Shown: positions 1 to 9,160, counted from the stretch's first letter. The stretch is 64,000 nt of DNA from Cyanobacteria bacterium UBA6446 (GCA_002438405.1 DJOE01000006.1:1-64000); one strand, 5' to 3'. Notes: a model not told the origin generated them from the sequence alone. Made by a program: numbers and translations.

Positions 1-193
1 TTTTTTATCAAATATACGGTTATATTTATTTTTTAAATCAGTTAAAACCTTTGTTACAAGGCTATTACGGGTTACCCCCCCCCCCTAAAATCGCTCTATG
101 ACTGCATTTCAGCATTATTTAGTCCTTTCTCTTTGCTATACTTAACTCGAATTCGTATATTCATTATATCTGATTTTTCAACAGGCGCAAGTA
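1..193. other. Gene-free left edge with a C11 homopolymer
   Basis: No ORF is supported in this stretch, which lies downstream of the sigma-factor gene. An uninterrupted run of 11 cytosines occupies positions 75-85, striking in so AT-rich a sequence. No convincing terminator hairpin or RNA gene was seen. The tract could lie in the control region of a gene to the left of the window, but that gene is not visible. Confidence 0.6.
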
Positions 194-1213
194 CTATGAA
201 CCAAAATAATTAATCAAGCCATCATGCAATTTTTCGTTTTTACAAAGTTTTTTCAATTTTGAAATTGCACGATTTTCAATTTGACGAATTCGCTCACGAG
301 AAACCCCATACTGAGAACCAATTTCATCAAGAGTTTTCTTAACCCCATTATTATCTAATCCATAGCGAAGAATTAAAACATCTCTTTCTTTTTGACTTAA
401 TTGATTTAAAATTTTTCTAATATCTTCTAACAAGTTGTCGTGCGAAACTTTTCCGTCAGGTGTAATTGTTGAATTATCAACAATGAAATCTGCAATTTTT
501 GAAGAATCATCATCTGAAGTCGCAGGGGTATCCATACTCACAGTTGATTGAGCTGCCTTGATAATAGATGTTAATTTTGCAACAGGCAAACCTAAACGGT
601 ATGCAATTTCTTGTTTCGTTGGAGCATGACCAAGTTCGGTAGTCAAATCAATAGTCGCACGTCTAATTTTGCCAATCGAATCAATCATGTGAATTGGCAA
701 ACGAATAATTCTTGCTTTATCTGCAATTGCACGAGTGATAGATTGTTGAATCCACCACGTAGCATAAGTTGAAAATTTGTAACCTTTTTTATAATCAAAA
801 CGACCGGCAGCTTTTATTAAACCGACATTACCCTCTTGGATTAAATCCAAAAATGACAAACCCCTACCGATATATTTTTTAGCAATACTTACAACAAGAC
901 GTAAATTCGCATTAACAAGAACATCTTTGGCAAATTCGTCTTTGTTTTCTTGAATTCTTTTAGCCAATTCAACTTCTTCTTCTGAAGACAGCAGTGGAAT
1001 TTTACCAATTTGTCGCAAATAAATTTTTACACTATCATCTGAATTTACCGACATCAAGCTTTCTTGAACCTTTGGGTCTTCAACAGACTTTAATACATCA
1101 TCACCGTCTTCAACTTCATTCTCACCCTCAAGTTCTTGAAGTTTTTTAAAATCCACATTCTCATCTGATATATCGTTTGAAATTATACCTAAATGTTCAA
1201 ATTCTTTAACCAA
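194..1213 (-). CDS. sigA: Primary-type RNA polymerase sigma factor (sigma-70, RpoD/SigA)
   Basis: Directs RNA polymerase to -10/-35 promoters. Region 1.2 (DDSVKIYLRQIGKIPLL) is near residue 60. Region 2 carries the core-binding and -10 recognition helices (DLIQEGNVGLIKAAGRFDY, then FSTYATWWIQQSITRAI). Region 3 follows, and region 4.2 ends with the -35 recognition helix-turn-helix (TLDEIGSQYGVSRERIRQIE). At 339 residues with a short acidic N-terminus it resembles cyanobacterial group 1/2 sigma factors. The start is TTG with GGAG about 9 nt upstream. It lies 64 nt downstream of rlmB on the same strand and may be the last gene of nadA-rlmB-sigA. Whether it is the essential sigma or a close group 2 paralogue cannot be decided from this window. 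Confidence 0.92.
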   Translation of the reverse strand: MVKEFEHLGIISNDISDENVDFKKLQELEGENEVEDGDDVLKSVEDPKVQESLMSVNSDDSVKIYLRQIGKIPLLSSEEEVELAKRIQENKDEFAKDVLVNANLRLVVSIAKKYIGRGLSFLDLIQEGNVGLIKAAGRFDYKKGYKFSTYATWWIQQSITRAIADKARIIRLPIHMIDSIGKIRRATIDLTTELGHAPTKQEIAYRLGLPVAKLTSIIKAAQSTVSMDTPATSDDDSSKIADFIVDNSTITPDGKVSHDNLLEDIRKILNQLSQKERDVLILRYGLDNNGVKKTLDEIGSQYGVSRERIRQIENRAISKLKKLCKNEKLHDGLINYFGS

Positions 1214-1277
1214 AATAATTCTCCAATCCTAAACTCATAATATAACCAACCACAAATTTTAGGCTCATCTATCCGGA

Positions 1278-2024
1278 TTATTTATTTGTAAGCTTTTGAC
1301 GAAGAGTTTCAAATATAATTGCACTTAAAGCATTTGATACATTTAATGAATTAAAACTATTTTGCATAGGGATTTTTACAACAAAATCCGATGCTTTTAA
1401 TAATGATTTTGAAACTCCGGCATGCTCTGCTCCCATGATGATTGCAAAATTCATGTCGTTATATTTAACATCATAATAATTATCTTTTGCTGATGCATCT
1501 GTTGCAATTACCCACCAGTCGTTATCCTTTAGTCGTTGAACGGCATTAACTAAACTATTTACTTTTATAATAGGAATATGATTTACAGCTCCTGCACTTG
1601 TTTTTTCAACTATTGAATTAACCTGAACATTTCTGCGAGACGGAATAATTATCCCATCAACACCTGCACAAACACAAGTTCTGATAATTGCACCTAGATT
1701 GTGAGAATCCTCAACACCATCAAGAATTACAACCGAAGACAATTTACATTTATTTTTTTCAATAAATTCATTTAAATCATAATATTTTATGGGCGAAATT
1801 TGAGCAATAATACCTTGATGATTAAATTCCTCATACGGTTGGAATTTTTCTCTTGCAACAAATTGAAAAACCACGCCTCGCTCTTTTGCAAGTTCTTTAA
1901 TTTTATTTATCTTAACATCAGAGTGAATATTTTTTGATATTAAAATTTTATTTATTTCTCGTTCCCCTGCAATAAGAGCTTCCATTACAGAATTTTTACC
2001 ATATATTACATCAAGATTTTCCAT
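1278..2024 (-). CDS. rlmB: TrmH/SpoU-family 23S rRNA 2'-O-ribose methyltransferase (RlmB-like)
   Basis: Predicted to methylate the 2'-OH of a guanosine in 23S rRNA (G2251 in E. coli) using S-adenosylmethionine. The N-terminus has the substrate-binding domain opening with YGKNSVMEAL. The C-terminal SPOUT fold carries the three family motifs: DGVEDSHNLGAIIRTC, then IIMGAEHAGVS, then IPMQNSFNSLNVSNALSAI. The length of 248 residues is normal. The ATG start lies 3 nt after the nadA stop, so the two are probably co-transcribed. Other TrmH group-3 enzymes look alike, so the exact target nucleotide is inferred from the family. Confidence 0.88.
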   Translation of the reverse strand: MENLDVIYGKNSVMEALIAGEREINKILISKNIHSDVKINKIKELAKERGVVFQFVAREKFQPYEEFNHQGIIAQISPIKYYDLNEFIEKNKCKLSSVVILDGVEDSHNLGAIIRTCVCAGVDGIIIPSRRNVQVNSIVEKTSAGAVNHIPIIKVNSLVNAVQRLKDNDWWVIATDASAKDNYYDVKYNDMNFAIIMGAEHAGVSKSLLKASDFVVKIPMQNSFNSLNVSNALSAIIFETLRQKLTNK

Positions 2025-2027
2025 AAT

Positions 2028-2936
2028 CTATTTTGAAACCTCAAGCATTCTATCAATACATCTTACTGCTTTTTCAGCAATATTAGAATCTACATTTATT
2101 TCATTTTTCTCTGTTTCAAGAACTTCTAAAATATCTTCTAAAGAAGTCATTTTCATATTTGGACAAACAACATTACCTTTTACGGGGATAATTTCTTTAT
2201 CCGGCAAATCTCTCTTCAATCTATCAACAACACCTTGTTCTGTTGCAATAATGAAAGATTTGTTATCACTTTCTTTAGCAAATTTCATAATACCGGTTGT
2301 ACTGCCAACATAATCTGCCATATCAGAAACAGACATGTGACATTCAGGGTGAGCCAAAACTAAAGCATTTGGGTGAGCCTTTCTAGCTTCTTCAATATCT
2401 TTTGGTCTAATTTGTAAATGAGTAGGACAGAATCCAGGGTATGTAATCACTTCAACATTGCCAAGTTGTTTTTCAACCCACTTACCTAAATATGTATCTG
2501 GAACAAATAATATTTTTTCTTCATTCATACTTTTAACAATATTTACCGCATTTGAACTTGTACAGCACATATCGCATTCTGATTTAACTTCTGCTGTTGA
2601 ATTAACATAACAAACAGTAGGAATATCAGGGTGCATCGCTTTGAATTCTTTTAATTGTTTATAACTAATCATATCCGCCATACGACAACCGGCATGGATT
2701 TGAGGTAATAAAACTTTTTTATTTGGAGATAAAAGTTTCGCAGTTTGGGCCATGAAAAATACCCCAGCAAAAACAATTATATCCGCATCAGTTTCTGCGG
2801 CAACTTGACTTAATTTCAAAGAATCACCTACATAATCAGCGACTAAATCAACTTCTACAGGCTGATAACAGTGAGCTAATATAACAGCATTTTTCTCTTT
2901 CTTTAACGCATTTATTTTTTCAACTATGTGTTCCAT
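2028..2936 (-). CDS. nadA: Quinolinate synthase A
   Basis: Condenses iminoaspartate with dihydroxyacetone phosphate to quinolinate in de novo NAD synthesis, using a [4Fe-4S] cluster. Typical NadA features are ILAHCYQPVEVD near the N-terminus, FFMAQTAKLLSP, the cysteine motif CDMCCTSSNAV, the PDTYLGKWVEKQ segment and the C-terminal cysteine in NVVCPNMKMTSLEDI. At 302 residues it is full length. GGAGG lies about 13 nt upstream of the ATG. The gene is divergent from the pilM-like gene, with 113 bp between them for both promoters. NadB and NadC are not in the window. Confidence 0.95.
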   Translation of the reverse strand: MEHIVEKINALKKEKNAVILAHCYQPVEVDLVADYVGDSLKLSQVAAETDADIIVFAGVFFMAQTAKLLSPNKKVLLPQIHAGCRMADMISYKQLKEFKAMHPDIPTVCYVNSTAEVKSECDMCCTSSNAVNIVKSMNEEKILFVPDTYLGKWVEKQLGNVEVITYPGFCPTHLQIRPKDIEEARKAHPNALVLAHPECHMSVSDMADYVGSTTGIMKFAKESDNKSFIIATEQGVVDRLKRDLPDKEIIPVKGNVVCPNMKMTSLEDILEVLETEKNEINVDSNIAEKAVRCIDRMLEVSK

Positions 2937-2980
2937 CTGAATTAATAATCCTCCGTATGGTGTAAATTTATGTTAAGATA

Positions 2981-3008
2981 TTTCCATTCATAAAATATAT
3001 TGTATAAT
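2981..3008 (+). promoter_or_regulatory. Putative sigma-70 promoter for the pilM/N-pilO operon
   Basis: A consensus -10 TATAAT is at 3003-3008. A weak -35-like TTTCCA at 2981-2986 lies 16 nt upstream. It sits about 40 nt before the start of the PilM/PilN-like gene in the nadA/pilM divergent intergenic region. The -35 is poor, so only the -10 assignment is reasonably firm. Confidence 0.4.
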
Positions 3009-3049
3009 AAAAATAATATTATAGGAAGAAGAGTAAAAAAAAGGTAAAT

Positions 3050-4774
3050 ATGGCAAATTTTTTAGAAAGCTTGGGAATGGGTGGAGGAATTGACGTTCAT
3101 ATTTCAATTTCACCGGCTTGCGGGATTGAAATGACAACTCTTGATTCGCATGGGAATGTTAAATCTTATGCTCAAATGCCACTTGATTACAATGAAGCTC
3201 AAAGGGAAGTTTCAAATTATGATGATTTAAAAACAAGCATTGAAACATTGTTTCAAATGCGTAATATTAATCCTAAAAAATCTAATGTATATATAAGCTT
3301 ACCAACTGTTTGGTTCGGTTTGAAAGAAGGCTTACCACTACTATTAGATGACAATGCAATTACAAATATTGTTATTGGAGAATTGGAATTAACATATATT
3401 TTCAAACGTAAAGACCCAATTCCATATTGGTTTGATGCGTTAGCTTCAACAAACTCAGATTCAAGAAGTGTATTCTATACTGCTATTCAGGCTGATGTAG
3501 TTGACAAAATAAAAGAAATTTTAACCGGCATTGGAGCAAATCTTGTTGGAGTAGGTTGTTCATTATTTGCAGACCTTAAAGGTTTATACCTAACAGGTAT
3601 TGCAACTGAACAAATGGACGATGAAACAAACTCATGGAGTTTAATGATTGTTAACAACAGTGGATTCCAATTGTTAGGTTTGCAAGGTAAAAAAATTCTT
3701 GAATACTATGAAGAACCACTTCCAATTAAATCTTATGAGGGAGAGGAGATATATGCTGCAATTGAAAATGCTGCACAAATCGCATTAATGAGTTCTCCAT
3801 CAAGTTCTTTAGTTATTATTTCAGAAACAGATTTAGTTTCTTCTGAAATCTTAGGCAAACGTTTACAGTTTGGTGGAAAAATAATTCCGGTTGAAGATAA
3901 TCAATTCAGACAAGAGCCTTTAATGGACATGGGATTAAATATTATTCCAGAAGATCAAATTAAGGTTTCTCTTCACGCAATTGGTTCAACAGCACCTGCA
4001 GGAATTTTACCAGAAGATGTAAACTTTTTAGAAGCAGCTGGGCAAAAAGCAACTAAAAGTGACGTTATTGAAATTCCTATTGGGAATGGAAAAGTTATTA
4101 CATTAACTCCAGTAAAAGCAACTATTATTGCCGGATTGTTATTGGTAATATTACTTGCACCACTAGGCGGAGCATTTTTAATTACTTCAAACTTATATTC
4201 ATCAGCTCAACAAAAGAGTTCTGAATTAGATGCTCAAATTACATCACTAGATGAACAATTAAAACAATATGAAGCTAAAGATGGCAAACAACAATTTGAC
4301 CCAATGGCTGAAATTGAAAAAGTTCTAAAAAATAACAGAACAAAAATCATGGCTTATGCAGCATTAGGAGAATCAATTCCTAAGAATTTATACTTAACAT
4401 ACTTTATGACAGGAGATGACGGAGTAATCGATATCAAAGGTTGTGCAGATTCTGTTGAAGATGTTTATGTATTCTTTAAAAACTTGAAAGATTCTTTAGT
4501 TGAATCAAAATTACGTTTAAACAAACTTGATTTGAAAAACGGTTCACTTGATTCTGTAGTAAACAGTAATGTTTCAACAATTGATACCGCTCCTTATGTA
4601 TTTGAAATTACAAATATGTCAGAAGCACAATTGTCATCATTTATGAATAAATTGGTTGGAGATAAAGATAACAATAATAGTACAGATGCAAATCAATCTT
4701 CAACATCATCAAATGATAACTCAAGTAAACCTGCAGATTCTGCAGACAACAATGCCCCAGCGGCAAATCAATAA
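3050..4774 (+). CDS. PilM/PilN-like type IV pilus (or type II secretion) assembly protein
   Basis: The first ~360 residues read as a PilM/GspL-like actin-fold cytoplasmic domain: GGGIDVHISISPACGIEM at the start, and a long alternating sequence resembling the ComA/PilM ATPase fold. A single transmembrane helix (IIAGLLLVILLAPLGGAFLIT, residues ~364-384) follows, then a coiled-coil and a PilN-like periplasmic domain. The low-complexity tail is Ser/Asn/Asp-rich. The next gene has PilO layout, as expected for the inner-membrane alignment complex. PilM and PilN are usually separate genes; here one ORF seems to carry both roles, as GspL does. The assignment rests on topology and neighbour, not strong motifs. 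No PilQ, PilB or pilin gene is visible. Confidence 0.55.
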   Translation: MANFLESLGMGGGIDVHISISPACGIEMTTLDSHGNVKSYAQMPLDYNEAQREVSNYDDLKTSIETLFQMRNINPKKSNVYISLPTVWFGLKEGLPLLLDDNAITNIVIGELELTYIFKRKDPIPYWFDALASTNSDSRSVFYTAIQADVVDKIKEILTGIGANLVGVGCSLFADLKGLYLTGIATEQMDDETNSWSLMIVNNSGFQLLGLQGKKILEYYEEPLPIKSYEGEEIYAAIENAAQIALMSSPSSSLVIISETDLVSSEILGKRLQFGGKIIPVEDNQFRQEPLMDMGLNIIPEDQIKVSLHAIGSTAPAGILPEDVNFLEAAGQKATKSDVIEIPIGNGKVITLTPVKATIIAGLLLVILLAPLGGAFLITSNLYSSAQQKSSELDAQITSLDEQLKQYEAKDGKQQFDPMAEIEKVLKNNRTKIMAYAALGESIPKNLYLTYFMTGDDGVIDIKGCADSVEDVYVFFKNLKDSLVESKLRLNKLDLKNGSLDSVVNSNVSTIDTAPYVFEITNMSEAQLSSFMNKLVGDKDNNNSTDANQSSTSSNDNSSKPADSADNNAPAANQ

Positions 4775-4807
4775 ATAAGAAATTTAATTTAAAAGGAAAT
4801 TAAATAT

Positions 4808-5395
4808 ATGGATAATGAAAAGTTAAAACAGTTTTTAGTTCCGATACTATTGTTAGTTGTAACATTAGTTGGGGTTATTATGTTAACTCCGAAAATCATT
4901 GATAACTTTAGAGGTTATTCTTCTACAAAACAAGAAATCCAAACAAAAACTGACACCATCAAAGAAAAACAAGCAAAACTTGACGAATATAAGAAAAAAG
5001 AAGCAGAAGAAGCTGCAAAAGAAAAAGCAAGTGCTGCAAGTGGGAAACCATTCTACAAACCTGTTATGGAAGGTTTAGATACAGAAGCAGTTATTGCCGG
5101 AGAATTTGCGGAAATTCTCCAACTTGTGAGAGCTAACCAAATCAAAGTTAGAGCAATTAAATATGATTATGACCCATCTGATGATAACTTTGTTCAAGGT
5201 GCAGGGGACAAATACAATGTTGCTCGTTTGAATATGGAAATGATTGGTAACTACGCAAGTTATGACAACTTTTTGAAAGAAATGTATAAACATAAACATT
5301 TCTTAGATATTCAATCAGTTGAAATTGTTCCTTATAGAAAGAATAAAAAAGTTCTTCTTATCAATTTCAAAGTTAAATTATATGCTAAAAAATAA
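4808..5395 (+). CDS. PilO-like inner-membrane alignment-complex protein
   Basis: A 195-residue protein with one N-terminal transmembrane helix (residues ~11-30), then a coiled-coil (STKQEIQTKTDTIKEKQAKL and onward) and a C-terminal alpha/beta domain with YASYDNFLKEMYKHKHFLDIQSVEI, resembling the PilO/GspM ferredoxin-like domain. It starts 33 nt after the PilM/N-like gene, behind AAAGGAAAT, and is presumably co-transcribed with it. Its stop is 1 nt from the convergent radical-SAM stop. The pilus assignment is inferred from topology and gene order. Confidence 0.55.
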   Translation: MDNEKLKQFLVPILLLVVTLVGVIMLTPKIIDNFRGYSSTKQEIQTKTDTIKEKQAKLDEYKKKEAEEAAKEKASAASGKPFYKPVMEGLDTEAVIAGEFAEILQLVRANQIKVRAIKYDYDPSDDNFVQGAGDKYNVARLNMEMIGNYASYDNFLKEMYKHKHFLDIQSVEIVPYRKNKKVLLINFKVKLYAKK

Positions 5396-5396
5396 A

Positions 5397-6254
5397 TTAT
5401 TCAAATTTAGAAAAATCTATTCCAAATAATTGTTTTTTAGATTTTATACAAGTATTACAGAAGCTCGTTTCTAATGAGCTTCTTTTTGTATAATCCTGTA
5501 GAGAACTACCACATCTTCCCCTATAATCATTTGCTAAAAATGGGCAAGTATAAACTCCGTTTTTGGTTAAAATTCTACCATATTCACAATCAAGTCTATC
5601 CCAAGAACCATTCACTTCACCCTCAAATTTTGCATTTTTATCATACCAAGGATTAATATTCAAATTAGAAGAATCTAACTCAAAATCCGTTCCCGCAAAA
5701 ACTTTTTTAAACCCGTCAAGGAGTTCTTTATCTGAAAGGCGATAATAATTAGTGACAGTAATAATCGGATTAAAGCCGTATTTAACCAAATGTTTTATGG
5801 CAAAAACAGCTTGACGAAAAGCTCCACGATACCTTATATCATCATTTTTTACTTCGTCATAATGATCAATACTCAATTGAAAAATAATTTCATTATCAGT
5901 TTCATCATCAACTTTTTTCAAAAATCTTGCTTTTTTCTCGTTTATATAAGAACCATTTGTGCAAATACAAACATTTGCCCTTTTTAAACACAATCTTAAA
6001 ATGGCATTAAAATCAGAGTGCGCCATAGGTTCAGCTCCAGTTAAATAAATGCACTCAATATCTTCCCGCATAGAATCATTCAATGCTTGTTTTATAAAGT
6101 CAATAGAAATAAAATCGTCAACTTTCTTGTACTGCGGGAAATCAATATAACAATGTTTGCAATGCAAATTACAATATTTTCCTGTCAATTCAATAAATAA
6201 ATTATTCAATGCTTTTAAATTAATAATTTGTGATTGATAAATACTACTCTTCAT
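5397..6254 (-). CDS. Radical SAM protein with C-terminal cysteine cluster
   Basis: The canonical radical-SAM cluster motif CxxxCxxC is at residues 28-35 (C28, C32, C35 in GKYCNLHCKHCYIDFP). LTGAEPMAH is the usual GGE-like SAM-binding strand. The C-terminal half has further cysteines (TCPF, GRCGSS, SFCNTCIKSKK) in a SPASM-like arrangement that would bind auxiliary Fe-S clusters. The length is 285 residues. Such proteins modify peptides or small molecules or act as maturases. No precursor peptide was recognised nearby. It is convergent with the pilO-like gene. The substrate is unknown. Confidence 0.75.
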   Translation of the reverse strand: MKSSIYQSQIINLKALNNLFIELTGKYCNLHCKHCYIDFPQYKKVDDFISIDFIKQALNDSMREDIECIYLTGAEPMAHSDFNAILRLCLKRANVCICTNGSYINEKKARFLKKVDDETDNEIIFQLSIDHYDEVKNDDIRYRGAFRQAVFAIKHLVKYGFNPIITVTNYYRLSDKELLDGFKKVFAGTDFELDSSNLNINPWYDKNAKFEGEVNGSWDRLDCEYGRILTKNGVYTCPFLANDYRGRCGSSLQDYTKRSSLETSFCNTCIKSKKQLFGIDFSKFE

Positions 6255-6368
6255 TTTATAAACTCCTCTTTAACTTTTTTCATGTTAATCACCGAAAATT
6301 TAAAATAAATTATCCACCATGGCAATAAAAATGTAATCAAATAACAAAAAGTGTGCTAAAATGATATT

Positions 6369-7118
6369 ATGGTAAAAATTTTAGATTGCACAACAAGAGA
6401 TGGCGGACATAAAACAAAATGGAACTTCAATGAAGATTTTGTTTTTAGTTTAATGGAATGCCTTAATAATTCAAATATATCCTACTACGAAATAGGATAT
6501 AGAAACCACTATGACAATGAGGGAAAAGGAATTTTCTATAATTGTAACCCCGAATTTTTGGAAAAATTCTACAAAGCAAAAGGGAATTTAGAACTCGGAG
6601 TCATGACAGATACTTCAAGATATTTAGCAGAAGACTTTCAAGGAAAAGATAAAGACAACATTGACTTTGTCAGAATTGCCTGCCACCCAGATAGAATTCG
6701 AGAAACATTAGAAATATCAAAAGATTTGTATAGTAAAGGTTACAAAGTTTTTTTACAATTGATGGAAGCACCAAATATTGATGAAGCCGGATATTTGAGT
6801 TTGTTTGAATTTGACAATAAAGAAATTTTTGAAACTGTTTATCTCGCAGACAGTTATAGCACAATGCACCCAAATGAAATCGAAAAATATTTCAACAAAA
6901 TGGGAATGATAGGTTATGAAAAAATAAGTTTTCACGCACATGACAAAATTCAATTGGCGTTAAAAAATACACTTAAAGCAATTGAACTTGGAGCATATAG
7001 TGTTGACGTAACCTTAGACGGGATAGGCCGTGACGGCAATCTTGATGCCGTAAAATTATTAGATAATCTTAAAGATTATCCGACAGGTTTTTATAAACAA
7101 TTACGAAACCTTGTTTAA
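6369..7118 (+). CDS. HMG-CoA-lyase-like (DRE-TIM metallolyase) aldolase family protein
   Basis: Starts with the superfamily signature ILDCTTRDGGH. Metal- and substrate-binding motifs follow: YEIGYRNHY, the FHAHDK motif near residue 190, and LDGIGRDGNLDAV near the C-terminus. Members include 4-hydroxy-2-oxovalerate aldolase, HMG-CoA lyase and isopropylmalate/citramalate synthases. At 249 residues this one is short and lacks the C-terminal regulatory or CoA-related extensions, so a pyruvate-type aldolase is likelier than a synthase. Its 3' end overlaps the convergent receiver gene by 4 nt. The substrate cannot be read from the sequence. Confidence 0.7.
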   Translation: MVKILDCTTRDGGHKTKWNFNEDFVFSLMECLNNSNISYYEIGYRNHYDNEGKGIFYNCNPEFLEKFYKAKGNLELGVMTDTSRYLAEDFQGKDKDNIDFVRIACHPDRIRETLEISKDLYSKGYKVFLQLMEAPNIDEAGYLSLFEFDNKEIFETVYLADSYSTMHPNEIEKYFNKMGMIGYEKISFHAHDKIQLALKNTLKAIELGAYSVDVTLDGIGRDGNLDAVKLLDNLKDYPTGFYKQLRNLV

Positions 7119-7501
7119 ATAATAAATTGTTTATAGACTTCTGAATCAGAATTTTTTGCATAAACTTTAGGTAAATACAAAACCTTATGACGCTCGGCAA
7201 TTTCTTTAATTATTGGAGATGCGGAAACGATTACTATTTTTGAATTATTGAATTCTTTGAACATTTTAATTTGTTCAATTAACCATTCTCCAGCCATTTT
7301 GGGGAGAAAATCACTCTCCATTTGCAAATCAGCAAAAATAACATCATAAGGAGTATCAATTGAGGATTCAATCTTTGCTAATGCCTCTTTTGCACAATAT
7401 GCAACATCAATTTCTACATCTGAAAAATTCAAATATTCAATATTATTTTTATGAAACCTAACCCACCCCGGAACATCATCAACAATTAAAATTCTTTTCA
7501 T
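7115..7501 (-). CDS. Stand-alone response-regulator receiver domain protein
   Basis: A single CheY-like receiver domain of 128 residues without an output domain. The acidic pair is D8-D9 (ILIVDDVPG). The phosphoacceptor is D58 in IFADLQMES, the conserved Ser is in IVIVSAS, and the Lys in LYLPKVYAK follows. The insert DFLPKMAGEW after the phosphosite is longer than in CheY. It overlaps the convergent aldolase-like gene by 4 nt. No partner kinase is adjacent; the nearest is the PAS kinase at 42069. It may act in a phosphorelay or by protein-protein contact. Confidence 0.8.
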   Translation of the reverse strand: MKRILIVDDVPGWVRFHKNNIEYLNFSDVEIDVAYCAKEALAKIESSIDTPYDVIFADLQMESDFLPKMAGEWLIEQIKMFKEFNNSKIVIVSASPIIKEIAERHKVLYLPKVYAKNSDSEVYKQFII

Positions 7502-7608
7502 AACAACCTCAAAATTATTTTACACAAAATAGATTTATTTTTCTAGCTTGTTAGGGAATGCAAAAAACTAAAAATTTTTCTACCCTTAATTAAAAAAGGA
7601 AATAAATA

Positions 7609-8085
7609 ATGAAAATTTTTAAATTTGTATTGCCAATAATCGGAATAATTCTTACTTTTTCAGATGTCTACGCACAAACTCCGCAAGAAGGAATGGCATT
7701 TTTCAACCAATACCAAAGTTTTGCAAATTCTTATAACGATAAAATATTAGATATGTATTCTCCAAATGCAAAAATAATAAGAGAAGTTATTAAACCGAGT
7801 GGAGAATCTGAACAAGTAGTTGTTCCAGCAGAAAGATATTTTAAAGAATTGAAAATCGGACAAAAAACTGCTAAACTTAGAAAGTACAAAAATTCGTACA
7901 AAAATGTAATTGCTCAAAAAGTTCCAAATGGAATAAAAGTAAGCGCCGAAAGGCAACCGAGTAAAGAATCTTACTGGTTAAAAATGTATCAAATCTATAC
8001 ACCAACAGATTCTGGATTAAAAATTACAGAAGAAATGATGCAAACAAAAGTTCAATCATTTTTAAGACATAAAAATAAGGGTTAA
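7609..8085 (+). CDS. Secreted NTF2-like (SnoaL-type) protein
   Basis: An N-terminal signal peptide (KIFKFVLPIIGIILTFSDVYA, residues ~2-22) is followed by a mature domain of ~135 residues. FFNQYQSFANSYNDKILDMY plus a DMYSPNAKII strand looks like the first helix and strand of a nuclear-transport-factor-2 cone fold. AAAAAGGAAATAA precedes the ATG. It ends 10 nt before aroC and may share its transcript. The periplasmic role is unknown, and the fold call is by pattern only. Confidence 0.5.
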   Translation: MKIFKFVLPIIGIILTFSDVYAQTPQEGMAFFNQYQSFANSYNDKILDMYSPNAKIIREVIKPSGESEQVVVPAERYFKELKIGQKTAKLRKYKNSYKNVIAQKVPNGIKVSAERQPSKESYWLKMYQIYTPTDSGLKITEEMMQTKVQSFLRHKNKG

Positions 8086-8095
8086 ATAAAAAACA

Positions 8096-9160
8096 ATGGA
8101 AAAATTTAGATTTTTAACAGCAGGAGAAAGCCACGGTAAATGCCTAACTGCAATTATTGAGGGAGTTCCTGCAGATTTAGATATTGATATAGATTTTATA
8201 AATGAAGAACTACATCGCCGTCAACAAGGTTATGGCAGAGGTGGTAGAATGAAAATTGAGCATGATACCGTTGAAATTACATCAGGTGTTAGATTTGGCA
8301 AAGCCATGGGTTCTCCAATTACTCTTGTTGTAAAAAATAGAGATTTTGAAAGTTGGAAGAAAATTATGAGCATCGCACCTGATGATATGACTGATGAAAA
8401 AGCTTTCTCAACTTTCAGACCAGGTCATGCAGATTATGCAGGCAGTATTAAATATGCTCAAAAAGATTTGCGCAATATATTAGAACGTTCTAGCGCTAGA
8501 AAAACAGCTATAGAAGTTGCAGTTGGTGCAATTGCAAAGCTATTACTTAAACAATTAGATATTACGGGAAGCTCTGAAATTACACAAATTGGTTCAGCTT
8601 GTTGTCCAGAAAAATTTCACGAAGAAATTGATATGACAAGAGAAAAAGGTGACACAATCGGAGGAAAATTCGTTGTGTTGTACAAAAATTTACCAATCGG
8701 ATTAGGTTCACATGTTCATTGGGATAGAGGAATTGATGGACGATTAGCACAAGCGGTAATGAGTATTCCAGCAATTAAAGTTGTCGAAATCGGAACCAAT
8801 CCTCTTGGCTATTATGGAAGTAACTATCACGATGAATTAACTTTAGAAAACGGAGAAATCGAACGAACTTCAAACAATGCCGGAGGAATTGAGGGAGGCA
8901 TTACAAACGGGGAAGACTTGGTTATTTCAGCTGTAATGAAACCAATTCCAACAATGAAAAAGCCCCTAAAAACAATTGATGCTAAAACTCATAAAGAAAC
9001 TGAAGCTCATTTTGAGAGATCAGATGTTTGTGCAGTTGAAGCTTGCGCAGTTGTAGCAGAAGCAAGAGTTGCTTGGGTTTTAGCTAATGAAATCCTATTA
9101 AAATATGGTGGAGATAGTATTGAAGAATTAAAACAAAATTATTATCATCATAAGTTGTAA
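8096..9160 (+). CDS. aroC: Chorismate synthase
   Basis: Converts 5-enolpyruvylshikimate-3-phosphate to chorismate using reduced FMN, the last step of the shikimate pathway. Signature segments are FLTAGESHGKCLTAIIEGVP at the N-terminus, RRQQGYGRGGRM, the FRPGHADYAGSIKY motif, RNILERSSARKTA, and the C-terminal CAVEACAVVAEA. At 354 residues it is full length. It follows the secreted NTF2-like gene by 10 nt, an unusual partner. Other shikimate genes are not in the window. Confidence 0.95.
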   Translation: MEKFRFLTAGESHGKCLTAIIEGVPADLDIDIDFINEELHRRQQGYGRGGRMKIEHDTVEITSGVRFGKAMGSPITLVVKNRDFESWKKIMSIAPDDMTDEKAFSTFRPGHADYAGSIKYAQKDLRNILERSSARKTAIEVAVGAIAKLLLKQLDITGSSEITQIGSACCPEKFHEEIDMTREKGDTIGGKFVVLYKNLPIGLGSHVHWDRGIDGRLAQAVMSIPAIKVVEIGTNPLGYYGSNYHDELTLENGEIERTSNNAGGIEGGITNGEDLVISAVMKPIPTMKKPLKTIDAKTHKETEAHFERSDVCAVEACAVVAEARVAWVLANEILLKYGGDSIEELKQNYYHHKL

